NCBI GenBank assembly: GCA_017648235.1
Contig: JAGCIZ010000239.1
Location: 1 to 12,898 of the forward strand
DNA length: 12,898 bases
Reading direction: 5' to 3'
Source: Paludibacteraceae bacterium
GTDB lineage: Bacteria; Bacteroidota; Bacteroidia; Bacteroidales; Paludibacteraceae
The notes under the pieces were generated by a model that was given only the letters and a program-made list of their open reading frames with translations, made no database searches and was not told the origin of the DNA. This document shows, one piece after another, positions 6,812 to 12,898 of the stretch (its first letter is position 1; each line of letters starts with the position of its first letter). Position numbers and translations under genes: made by a program.

Positions 6812-9253
6812 TTATAATTCAACAACAGTAATTCCTGCTCCGCCAAATTGAACATGTTCGTCATGGAAGGTAATGCCTTTTATTCCGCTTAGATAGTCTC
6901 TAGTTAATTGTCTTAATGCACCAGTTCCTGTTCCGTGAAGAATCCGAACTCTACTAACATTAACCATTAAAGCATTATCGATGAAGTGAACTATTTGTTG
7001 TAGAGCCTCATCTGCTCTTAATCCTCTTAAATCAATTTCAGGTTTGAAATTTAGTTTTTTTTCTCGGAGATTTTTTTCGGTTTCTTTGCTTAGAATGGTA
7101 TTTTGATTTTTGATTTCTTTTCGTGCTTGATTTCTACTAACTTTTTCCAAGCGATTTGTTTTTAAGGACGTTTTTATATTTCCAAAAACAATGGTAGCCG
7201 TATTTTGTTTTAACTCAACTATTTCACCAATTGCTTGTTGTCCTACTATTCGCACAAAATTCCCAATGGAAAGTAACTCATTGGCTTTTTTATCCGATGT
7301 TTTCTTTTTACTATGTTTTTTTACTTCGTTTATTTTATGAGTTATTTTTTTGTCTTCAAAATTGTTTTCTAGAATTTTTTCTTTGTAATTCTTCAACTCA
7401 TTCCTGACTTCTTTGGTTAATTCCTTATCAGCCTGAGCTTCCTTTATTGTTTTAATTGTGCTTTCGATTTTTGCATTAGCATCGTTAAGAAGCTGTTCGG
7501 CACTTTGCTTTGCTTTTAGAATTAATTCTTTACGGCTTTGTTGTAATTCTTTTAATTCTTTTTCGTAACGCTCGATCAATTCTTCGCTTTGTTTCTCTTT
7601 TTGACGAATTTGTTGACGTTTGTTTTCCCAATACCGTTTGTCGCGAACAATGTCTTGTAAATATTTGTCGAAATCAATTAATTCACTTCCTGCCTTTTCT
7701 GCGGCTTCTTTTATTACCTCATCAGGGAGTCCTATTTTTTGTGCAATTTCAATAGCAAATGAACTTCCCGGATTTCCTATTTGTAGTTGAAAAAGAGGTG
7801 ACATCTGATGCCTATCGTAAAGCATGGCTCCATTGGAAATACCTTCTGTTTGTGCAGCAAAATGCTTTAGATTTGTATAGTGTGTTGTTATAACCCCAAA
7901 TACTTGCTTTTTATTTAAGTGATTAAGAATTGATTCCGCAATTGCTCCTCCAATTTGAGGCTCTGTTCCAGAACCAAATTCATCAATTAGAAGAAGAGTT
8001 TCCGAATTTGAGAATTTTAGAAAATTCTTCATATTAAGTAAATGAGAACTATATGTAGAAAGGTCGTTCTCTATACTTTGTTCGTCGCCAATATCAATAA
8101 AAATTTTACTAAAGATACCAGCTTCACTGCTTTCGTGAATAGGAATTGGAAGTCCGCATTGAAGCATAAATTGTAGTAGGGCGACTGTTTTTAGGCATAC
8201 TGACTTACCTCCAGCATTAGGCCCTGAAATGAGTAATATGCGTCTACTTTTGTTGAGTGAAATTTGTAAAGGAACAATCTCTTTGTTTTGTCTTTTCAGT
8301 GATAGAAGTAATAAAGGGTGTTTCGCTTTTTTCCAATCAATGTGACTCTCGTTTTTTAAGTTAGGTTTTATTGCTCCAATTTCTATTGAAAAAAGAGATT
8401 TTGCTTTTAAAAAGTCTATTTTTCCAAGGAAATGTAAATTTTCAATAATATCGCTAGAAAAAGGACGAATATGATTTGTGATTTGTGTTAAAATCTGTAC
8501 AATCTCTCTTCGTTCTTCATTTTCTAATTCTCTAATACGATTATTTGTTTCTATTACCGCAGAAGGTTCTATAAACACAGTTTTTCCAGTAGCTGATTCG
8601 TCGTGGATAATACCTCCAATTTTTCGTTTAAACATTGGAGCAACAGGAATGACTAATCGGCCTTCTCTCATTGTAGGATTTACTCCCTTTTCAACAAATC
8701 CATCAGCTTGTGCTTTTTTTAGAATGTTGTTTATAAGTCTTGAAATAGATGTTTGTTCGGCTCTAAGGCTCTGTCTTATAAGTTGCAATTTTTCAGAGGC
8801 ATTGTCTTTTACTTGCCCGAATTTGTCCAATATAAAATCAATTTTTTCTACAATTTCGGGCAAAAGAATGACCTCTTTTGCAATTTTTTCAAGATGAGGA
8901 AAGCGTTTTTCACTTTTTTTTAGTAGGAACTTGACTATAGAAGTGGTTGTTTCTATTGATTTTTTTAATTCAAAAAGTTCTGTTTCTGTTAAAAAAGTTC
9001 CTTCAATGCGAATGTTTTGAATGCTTTCTCTTAAATCAAAAAACGCTGTTAAGGGAAAATTCATATTATTTTCTCTCAACAACGTAATCAACTCTTCGGT
9101 TTCGAAAAGATTTTTCAGTATGACTTCAAAATCCGAAGAAAAAGAAACGCAATCAACCTGGTTTTTACCTAACTCGCTGACGCAGTATTGTTTTACTAGT
9201 TCTCTAACCAGGTCAAACCCTATTTTTTGCTCAATGTTCTTGGGATAAAGCAT
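6812..9253 (-). CDS. mutS2: MutS2 family ATPase/endonuclease with C-terminal Smr domain
   Basis: This 813-residue protein is full length for the family. Residues 1-300 form the MutS core and clamp region. The ABC-type ATPase follows, with Walker A SGPNAGGKS (343-351), the signature ENDLSTYSSH (395-404), Walker B LLLIDE (420-425) and the TTHYTNLK switch. A long charged coiled coil occupies roughly 520-690. The last 80 residues are a Smr nuclease domain with DLRGLRADEAL and the HGTGTGALR loop. As is normal for MutS2, there is no MutS mismatch-recognition domain. Family members suppress homologous recombination (Helicobacter) or split collided ribosomes for quality control (Bacillus subtilis MutS2/RqcU); which role applies here cannot be read from the sequence. 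The ATG at 9253 is preceded 12 nt upstream by a 14-bp stem-loop. The gene lies between aspC upstream and the rhaM-like gene downstream on the same strand. Confidence 0.95.
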   Translation of the reverse strand: MLYPKNIEQKIGFDLVRELVKQYCVSELGKNQVDCVSFSSDFEVILKNLFETEELITLLRENNMNFPLTAFFDLRESIQNIRIEGTFLTETELFELKKSIETTTSIVKFLLKKSEKRFPHLEKIAKEVILLPEIVEKIDFILDKFGQVKDNASEKLQLIRQSLRAEQTSISRLINNILKKAQADGFVEKGVNPTMREGRLVIPVAPMFKRKIGGIIHDESATGKTVFIEPSAVIETNNRIRELENEERREIVQILTQITNHIRPFSSDIIENLHFLGKIDFLKAKSLFSIEIGAIKPNLKNESHIDWKKAKHPLLLLSLKRQNKEIVPLQISLNKSRRILLISGPNAGGKSVCLKTVALLQFMLQCGLPIPIHESSEAGIFSKIFIDIGDEQSIENDLSTYSSHLLNMKNFLKFSNSETLLLIDEFGSGTEPQIGGAIAESILNHLNKKQVFGVITTHYTNLKHFAAQTEGISNGAMLYDRHQMSPLFQLQIGNPGSSFAIEIAQKIGLPDEVIKEAAEKAGSELIDFDKYLQDIVRDKRYWENKRQQIRQKEKQSEELIERYEKELKELQQSRKELILKAKQSAEQLLNDANAKIESTIKTIKEAQADKELTKEVRNELKNYKEKILENNFEDKKITHKINEVKKHSKKKTSDKKANELLSIGNFVRIVGQQAIGEIVELKQNTATIVFGNIKTSLKTNRLEKVSRNQARKEIKNQNTILSKETEKNLREKKLNFKPEIDLRGLRADEALQQIVHFIDNALMVNVSRVRILHGTGTGALRQLTRDYLSGIKGITFHDEHVQFGGAGITVVEL

Positions 9254-9265
9254 TTTAATATTTCA

Positions 9266-9306
9266 GAAAGATTTGTACTTGTATTGAGTGTCAGTACAAA
9301 TCTTTC
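9266..9306 (-). terminator. Stem-loop between aspC and mutS2 (possible terminator or leader structure)
   Basis: GAAAGATTTGTACT at 9266-9279 is the exact reverse complement of 9293-9306, giving a 14-bp perfect stem with a 13-nt loop. It lies 18 bp after the aspC stop (9325) and ends 12 nt before the mutS2 ATG. On the minus strand the stem is followed by TGAAATATTAAA, which is not a U-tract, so it is a poor classical terminator. It may instead be a partial terminator, an mRNA 3'-end stabiliser for aspC, or a structure limiting mutS2 translation. Confidence 0.45.
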
Positions 9307-9324
9307 CTATATGAACTATTTGGT

Positions 9325-10518
9325 TTAGTTTAACTTTTTTAGAGAAGCAGAAATTCGTTTGAATGCTTCGATGATCTGTTCTTCTGAAGTTGCATATGAC
9401 ATTCTAATGCAATTTTTTGCACCGAAAGCATCTCCACCAACACAAGCAACGTGCGCATCTTCAAGCAAGAACATTGCTAAATCGGTTGATGATTGGATGG
9501 TTTTTCCATTGTAACTTTTGCCAAAATAACTATTGCATTCTGGGAAAATATAAAAAGCTCCTTCAGGTTCTTTTAGGTTAAAACCTTCAATTTCAGAAGC
9601 TAACTTAAGAATTAAGTTTTTTCTATTCTCAAATGCTTTTCTCATTTTTTCTACGCAATCTTGGCTTCCAAGATATGCTGCTTCTGCAGCTTTTTGTGCA
9701 ATAGAACTTGGACCAGAGGTATATTGTCCTTGGAGTTTATTGCATGCTGATGCAATCCATTGTGGAGCAGCAATCCAACCAATACGCCATCCTGTCATAG
9801 CATATCCTTTTGATACACCATTAACGATTACTGTGCGGTCAAATACTTCTGGAAATTGAGCAATGCTTTCGTGTTTTCCTATGTAATTGATATGTTCATA
9901 TATTTCGTCAGCAATGATGATTACATTAGGATGATTTTTCAATACATCCACCAATGCTTTTAACTCTTCCTTTGAATAAACACTTCCTGTAGGGTTTGAA
10001 GGAGAACAGAGAATTATTGCCTTTGTTTTTTCTGTAATGGCTTCCTCTAATTGTTGTGCTGAGAGTTTGTAGTTTTGTTCAAAAGTGGTAGGAATAATAA
10101 CATTTGTTCCTTCTGCCAACTTCACCATTTCTACATAACTAACCCAAAATGGAGCAGGAATAATTACTTCATCTCCTTTGCTAACAACACTCATTAATAC
10201 ATTACAAACAGATTGTTTTGCTCCGTTTGAACATACGATTTGCTCTGGGGTATATTCTAAATTATTTTCTTTTTTGAGTTTTTCTACAATAGCTTTTCGT
10301 AATGATAAATAACCATTTACAGGTGAATAGAACGAGAAATTATTGTCTACTGCTTCTTTGGCAGCTTGCTTAATGTGATCGGGTGTATTAAAATCAGGTT
10401 CACCAACGCTTAAGTTAATAACATCAAATCCTTGTGCTTTAAGTTCGGCACTTTTTTGTGACATAGCCAATGTTTCCGATGGAGAAAGTGCTGCCAAACG
10501 TTCTGAAACTAAACTCAT
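9325..10518 (-). CDS. aspC: Aspartate aminotransferase (class I/II, PLP-dependent)
   Basis: This 397-residue enzyme belongs to the type that interconverts aspartate and 2-oxoglutarate with oxaloacetate and glutamate in the cytoplasm. Fold type I features are clear. The PLP-binding lysine is Lys237 in NGVSKGYAMTGWRIGW. Asp204 and Tyr207 (ADEIYE) contact the cofactor ring, Asn175 lies in SPSNPTG, and the C-terminal CIRMSYATS carries the arginine expected to bind the substrate alpha-carboxylate. The N-terminal LSVGEPDFNTPDHI is typical of the I-gamma/Ib subgroup (Thermus/Bacillus-like AspC), whose members sometimes also accept aromatic amino acids or prephenate. The start at 10518 is supported by a near-consensus promoter just upstream, leaving a leader of about 30 nt. 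mutS2 follows 71 bp downstream on the same strand. Aminotransferase identity is certain; aspartate specificity is inferred from the subgroup. Confidence 0.92.
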   Translation of the reverse strand: MSLVSERLAALSPSETLAMSQKSAELKAQGFDVINLSVGEPDFNTPDHIKQAAKEAVDNNFSFYSPVNGYLSLRKAIVEKLKKENNLEYTPEQIVCSNGAKQSVCNVLMSVVSKGDEVIIPAPFWVSYVEMVKLAEGTNVIIPTTFEQNYKLSAQQLEEAITEKTKAIILCSPSNPTGSVYSKEELKALVDVLKNHPNVIIIADEIYEHINYIGKHESIAQFPEVFDRTVIVNGVSKGYAMTGWRIGWIAAPQWIASACNKLQGQYTSGPSSIAQKAAEAAYLGSQDCVEKMRKAFENRKNLILKLASEIEGFNLKEPEGAFYIFPECNSYFGKSYNGKTIQSSTDLAMFLLEDAHVACVGGDAFGAKNCIRMSYATSEEQIIEAFKRISASLKKLN

Positions 10519-10553
10519 AAATTCTTTTGTTTATAAATTATTAAAATGCAGTG

Positions 10554-10585
10554 CAAAGGTAGCTTTTATTTTGCAAAATGACAAA
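10554..10585 (-). promoter_or_regulatory. aspC promoter, near-perfect Bacteroidetes consensus
   Basis: Read on the minus strand, TTTG (10585-10582), a 20-bp spacer and TACCTTTG (10561-10554) match the consensus TTTG-N19-21-TAnnTTTG. Transcription should begin near 10550, about 30 nt before the aspC ATG at 10518. This is the best promoter in the window. Confidence 0.8.
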
Positions 10586-10590
10586 ATAAA
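10565..10590. repeat. Inverted repeat overlapping the aspC promoter
   Basis: TTTATTTTG (10565-10573) and its exact reverse complement (10582-10590) are separated by 8 bp. The repeat covers most of the spacer and the -33 element of the aspC promoter, so it could be an operator for a dimeric regulator. It is AT-only apart from the innermost G/C pair, so chance is a real alternative in this base composition. Confidence 0.35.
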
Positions 10591-10701
10591 GGCATTAAAA
10601 AGAACAAAATGATTATTTTTTTTTACTTAGAACTGACAATCGGATAAATTTTGAAAACGTAGTATCAAAGATTATGTATATTTTTTCTATAATATATTTT
10701 C

Positions 10702-10709
10702 TACATTTG
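10702..10709 (+). promoter_or_regulatory. Probable promoter -7 element directly before the membrane methyltransferase gene
   Basis: TACATTTG matches TAnnTTTG. It ends only 8 nt before the ATG at 10718, so transcription would start at about 10713 and leave a leader of roughly 5 nt or less. I find no TTTG at the -33 position, where the sequence is a run of T and A. Confidence 0.5.
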
Positions 10710-10717
10710 TATTTACT

Positions 10718-11389
10718 ATGAGAAAGGAAATTTTTGTTCAGGCTATTGCTAAATTTTTGATAGGAATCTTTGTTGTGGGTTTATTGATTTTTATCCCTGC
10801 AGGAACATTCTTGTTTGTTAATGGATGGGTGTTTATGGGTGTTTTGTTTATGCCGATGTTGTTTGTAGGAATTGTTATGATGATTAAAAATCCTAAGTTG
10901 CTAAAATTGCGTCTTAAAGCAAAGGAGAAACAAAAAGAGCAGAGCATTGTTGTAAAGCTTAGCGCACTTATGTTTTTAGTTGGGTTTATAGTAGCAGGTC
11001 TTGGTTTTCGTTTTGATTGGTATATTTTGCCAAACTATGTGATGTTGGTTTCTATTATTGTTTTTCTTGTTGCGTATTCTCTTTATGTTGAGGTTCTTAG
11101 AGAAAATACATATCTGAGTAGAACAATTGAGGTTTCAGAGAACCAAAAAGTTATAGATTCAGGTTTGTATGGCGTAGTAAGGCATCCAATGTATACCGCC
11201 ACATTGTTTTTGTTTTTATCAATGCCTTTGATTTTGGGTTCGGTATATTCGTTTTTAATTTTTCTTGTTTACCCAATAATAATTGTAAAAAGGATAAAAA
11301 ATGAAGAAAGTTTTCTAGAGAAAGAACTTAACGGTTATGCTGAATACAAGGAAAAAGTAAAATACCGTTTGATTCCTTATGTTTGGTAG
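10718..11389 (+). CDS. Integral membrane methyltransferase-like protein (PEMT/ICMT family)
   Basis: This 223-residue protein has about five hydrophobic segments (roughly residues 10-30, 36-55, 81-97, 104-125 and 160-190). The C-terminal part has the signature of the phospholipid/isoprenylcysteine methyltransferase family: GLYGVVRHPMYTA at 149-161, with the RHPxY motif, followed by an NEE segment near 195 and GYAEYKEKVKYRLIPYVW at the end. In characterised members these parts bind AdoMet beside a membrane-embedded acceptor. Bacteria do not prenylate proteins in the usual way, so the acceptor is probably a lipid or another small hydrophobic molecule, but nothing in the window identifies it. The gene is divergent from aspC and has its own promoter element. 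Its stop lies 6 bp from the stop of the convergent pseudouridine synthase gene. The family assignment is good; the substrate is unknown. Confidence 0.82.
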   Translation: MRKEIFVQAIAKFLIGIFVVGLLIFIPAGTFLFVNGWVFMGVLFMPMLFVGIVMMIKNPKLLKLRLKAKEKQKEQSIVVKLSALMFLVGFIVAGLGFRFDWYILPNYVMLVSIIVFLVAYSLYVEVLRENTYLSRTIEVSENQKVIDSGLYGVVRHPMYTATLFLFLSMPLILGSVYSFLIFLVYPIIIVKRIKNEESFLEKELNGYAEYKEKVKYRLIPYVW

Positions 11390-11395
11390 TAAGGT

Positions 11396-12082
11396 TTATT
11401 TGTTGTTATTCCTTTTTTCAAAAAAAGACCAAAGGTTATCATCTTCTGGCGTGGGGGCTATGATGTGAATATTTTCTTTAGAAACGGGATGAATAAATTC
11501 AACTTCGCGAGCATGTAGTGATATGCCTCCGTTGGGATTTGAACGACTGAATCCGTACTTTAAGTCGCCTTTTATAGGGCTTCCTATTTTTGATAATTGA
11601 CAACGAATTTGGTGATGACGACCAGTTTGTAGGTTTACTTCTAGTAATGTATAAGAGTCCGATTTGTCAATGGTGCTATAATTTAATCGAGAGAGTTTTC
11701 CATTGGGAACTTGCTTGTTGTGCGCTACCGATTTGTTTTTGGCTTCGTTTCTAACTAAATAGTGGGTTAGTGTAGCGTTTTGTTGTTCAGGAGAATTTTT
11801 AACAATAGCCCAATAGGTTTTCTTAATTTCTCCTTTTTGAAACATTGTGTTAAGTCTAGAAAGAGCTTTGCTTGTTTTAGCAAAAATTACTACGCCACTT
11901 ACAGGACGATCCAATCGGTGTGTTACGCCACAAAACACGTTTCCTTGCTTGTTGTATTTTGTTTTTAGGTAACGTTTAATTGTTTCGGAAAGAGGTTCGT
12001 CCCCAGTTTTATCTCCTTGTACAATTTCCGAACAGGTTTTGTTTACTATAATTATATGATTGTCTTCGTAAAGAATGGTCAT
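11396..12082 (-). CDS. RNA pseudouridine synthase, RluA family
   Basis: This 228-residue cytoplasmic enzyme isomerises uridine to pseudouridine in RNA. The catalytic motif HRLDRPVSG at residues 55-63 contains the essential aspartate (Asp58). LQTGRHHQIRCQLSKIGSPI and GDLKYG match the later conserved motifs of RluA-type enzymes. There is no S4 RNA-binding domain, so it is a short form like RluA or TruC. I chose the ATG at 12082 rather than the longer frame beginning at 12202 because MTILYEDNHIIIVNK is the usual family N-terminus. In addition, a promoter element at 12113-12120 would start transcription downstream of the longer start. The target site in rRNA or tRNA cannot be told from the sequence. 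The gene converges with the membrane methyltransferase gene and is divergent from rho. Confidence 0.9.
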   Translation of the reverse strand: MTILYEDNHIIIVNKTCSEIVQGDKTGDEPLSETIKRYLKTKYNKQGNVFCGVTHRLDRPVSGVVIFAKTSKALSRLNTMFQKGEIKKTYWAIVKNSPEQQNATLTHYLVRNEAKNKSVAHNKQVPNGKLSRLNYSTIDKSDSYTLLEVNLQTGRHHQIRCQLSKIGSPIKGDLKYGFSRSNPNGGISLHAREVEFIHPVSKENIHIIAPTPEDDNLWSFFEKRNNNK

Positions 12083-12112
12083 TTTTCTCTTTTTGTTCAG
12101 TATAACATTGCG

Positions 12113-12143
12113 CAAAGTTAATAAAAGAGATTCTTGTGTGAAA
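12113..12143 (-). promoter_or_regulatory. Probable promoter of the RluA-family gene
   Basis: On the minus strand TAACTTTG (12120-12113) matches TAnnTTTG. TTTC at 12143-12140, one base off TTTG, lies 19 bp upstream. Transcription would start near 12109, about 27 nt before the ATG at 12082. Confidence 0.55.
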
Positions 12144-12172
12144 TTTTTAAGATTAAAATGAGATTGTAGCTG

Positions 12173-12199
12173 TTGAGTGAAAAAAAATCTATACCTTTG
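12173..12199 (+). promoter_or_regulatory. Probable rho promoter with a long leader
   Basis: TACCTTTG at 12192-12199 matches TAnnTTTG, and a TTG at 12173-12175 is a weak -33 candidate with a 16-bp spacer. The -7 element overlaps the palindrome CTTTGCAAAG (12195-12204). Transcription would start near 12203, leaving an AT-rich leader of about 115 nt before the rho ATG at 12319. The leader contains only a weak 5-bp hairpin around GTTCTAAAAGGAAC and no other element I recognise. rho is autoregulated in several bacteria, so the leader is a plausible site of control. Confidence 0.5.
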
Positions 12200-12318
12200 C
12201 AAAGCAAAATGGTTCTAAAAGGAACACTTCTTTCCTAAAAAAAATCCAGTTTTTTATTACAAATTCAATTTTAGAAATCACTTGTTGATTTATTTTTTCG
12301 TTTAACATATTATAGAAA

Positions 12319-12898
12319 ATGTACGTTATTAGCAAACTTGAAAAAATGGCATTGGAGGAGTTGCAGTCCATTGCTAGTGAGATGAAAATTGCACGAATCA
12401 GTTCTTTTTCAAAGGATGAATTGATTTATGAAATTCTTGAAAAGCAGGCTGCAACAGATATCCCAGAAGAAAAAAAAGAAAAACAAACTTCTAAAAAGAA
12501 GCGTGCTAGAATAACAGTAAAAAAAGAGATTAACATAGTTGCAAAAGAGCAACAAATGCCAGAAAAAGAAGAAATGCTGGAAGTAGAAGAGAAAAAAGAA
12601 ATTCAAGAAGAATCTCCTAAAAAAACTAAACAAAAAACTAAGAAACAAAAACAAGAAGTGGCTAAGGAGCAATCTGAAAATTCACTTAAAGAACCAAAAA
12701 ATAAACCTAAAGAAAAGTCAGAAAAAGAGCAAACTTCAGAAAAAAAACAAATCTCAGAAATTGCTACACAAACAGAGGAACAAAAAGAAACGGTTACACC
12801 TAAAAAACAATTTTATGATTTTGAGAATATCCTTTCTGGAAGCGGAACTCTTGAGATGATGCCTGATGGTTATGGTTTCTTGCGTTCCTCGGACTATA
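12319..12898 (+). CDS. rho: Transcription termination factor Rho (N-terminal part, runs off window)
   Basis: The open frame begins at the ATG at 12319 and continues past the end of the window, showing 193 residues. Rho is a hexameric RNA-dependent ATPase and helicase that ends transcription in the cytoplasm. Residues 6-41 (LEKMALEELQSIASEMKIAR and following) form the helical Rho N-domain. Residues 45-160 are an insertion dominated by Lys, Glu, Gln, Thr and Ser, predicted to be disordered. The RNA-binding cold-shock-like domain then begins (SGSGTLEMMPDGYGFLRSS), which is highly characteristic of Rho. The ATPase domain lies outside the window. Such insertions are typical of Bacteroidetes Rho, and in Bacteroides thetaiotaomicron the disordered region promotes phase separation and affects termination. 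The start has no Shine-Dalgarno site. Alternative identity is very unlikely. Confidence 0.93.
   Translation, partial: MYVISKLEKMALEELQSIASEMKIARISSFSKDELIYEILEKQAATDIPEEKKEKQTSKKKRARITVKKEINIVAKEQQMPEKEEMLEVEEKKEIQEESPKKTKQKTKKQKQEVAKEQSENSLKEPKNKPKEKSEKEQTSEKKQISEIATQTEEQKETVTPKKQFYDFENILSGSGTLEMMPDGYGFLRSSDY

Noticed and set aside
8478..8897. Plus-strand frame of 139 codons inside mutS2
   Set aside because: It lies wholly within the conserved MutS2 core on the other strand and has no recognisable motif.
10611..10717. AT-rich stretch examined for a small RNA, riboswitch or origin
   Set aside because: Apart from the promoter element at 10702-10709 I see only T/A runs, with no stable hairpin, iterons or known riboswitch core.
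11780..12371. Small frames around the RluA-family gene and the rho leader, including the N-terminal extension of the RluA-family frame to 12202
   Set aside because: The extension reads through the likely promoter and is not part of the family's usual N-terminus; the other frames have no start context, no motif and lie opposite real genes or leader sequence.
12409..12672. Minus-strand frame of 87 codons, very rich in Phe and Leu, looking like a membrane protein
   Set aside because: It is the reverse complement of the AAA/GAA-rich Rho insertion; Lys and Glu codons read backwards give Phe and Leu. The rho frame on the plus strand is clearly the real one.

Overview
The window looks like an AT-rich chromosomal segment of a member of the Bacteroidetes, most likely order Bacteroidales. 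Four observations support this. The protein families have Bacteroidetes-style sequences (RsmF, MutS2, the rhamnose-mutarotase-like protein, and Rho with a long charged insertion). Start codons lack Shine-Dalgarno sequences and are instead preceded by A/T-rich stretches. Intergenic regions repeatedly carry the Bacteroidetes promoter element TAnnTTTG. There is also a Bacteroidales-type OmpA-like/TPR lipoprotein. I saw no tRNA, rRNA, CRISPR array, insertion sequence or phage gene.

Layout. (1) 1-3590, plus strand: a tight run of three genes. These are the 3' end of metH (cobalamin-dependent methionine synthase, ending without a reactivation domain), a secreted Sel1-repeat protein, and an RsmF-type rRNA m5C methyltransferase. 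Gaps are 15 and 11 bp. (2) 3591-4562, minus strand: a radical SAM/SPASM protein whose stop codon directly abuts the rsmF stop. (3) 4563-4693: a divergent promoter region. It leads rightward to a lipoprotein with an OmpA-like domain and TPRs (4694-6394), which is followed by a perfect palindromic terminator. (4) 6471-10518, minus strand: aspC, then mutS2, then a rhaM-like gene. A 14-bp stem-loop sits just before the mutS2 start, and aspC has a near-consensus promoter. (5) 10718-11389, plus strand: a small membrane methyltransferase-like protein whose promoter element almost touches the start codon. (6) 11396-12082, minus strand: an RluA-family pseudouridine synthase. (7) 12319-end, plus strand: the 5' part of rho, encoding the Rho N-domain and a Lys/Glu-rich disordered insertion.

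Most genes are housekeeping: methionine synthesis, rRNA/RNA modification (RsmF, RluA family), aspartate transamination, ribosome rescue or DNA processing (MutS2) and transcription termination (Rho). They do not form one pathway. I found no convincing new multigene system. The most interesting points are the truncated MetH, the orphan radical SAM protein with a codon choice unlike its neighbours, the OmpA-like/TPR lipoprotein with an interrupted OmpA-like fold, the likely leaderless transcript at 10718, the hairpin in the mutS2 leader, and the Rho insertion.
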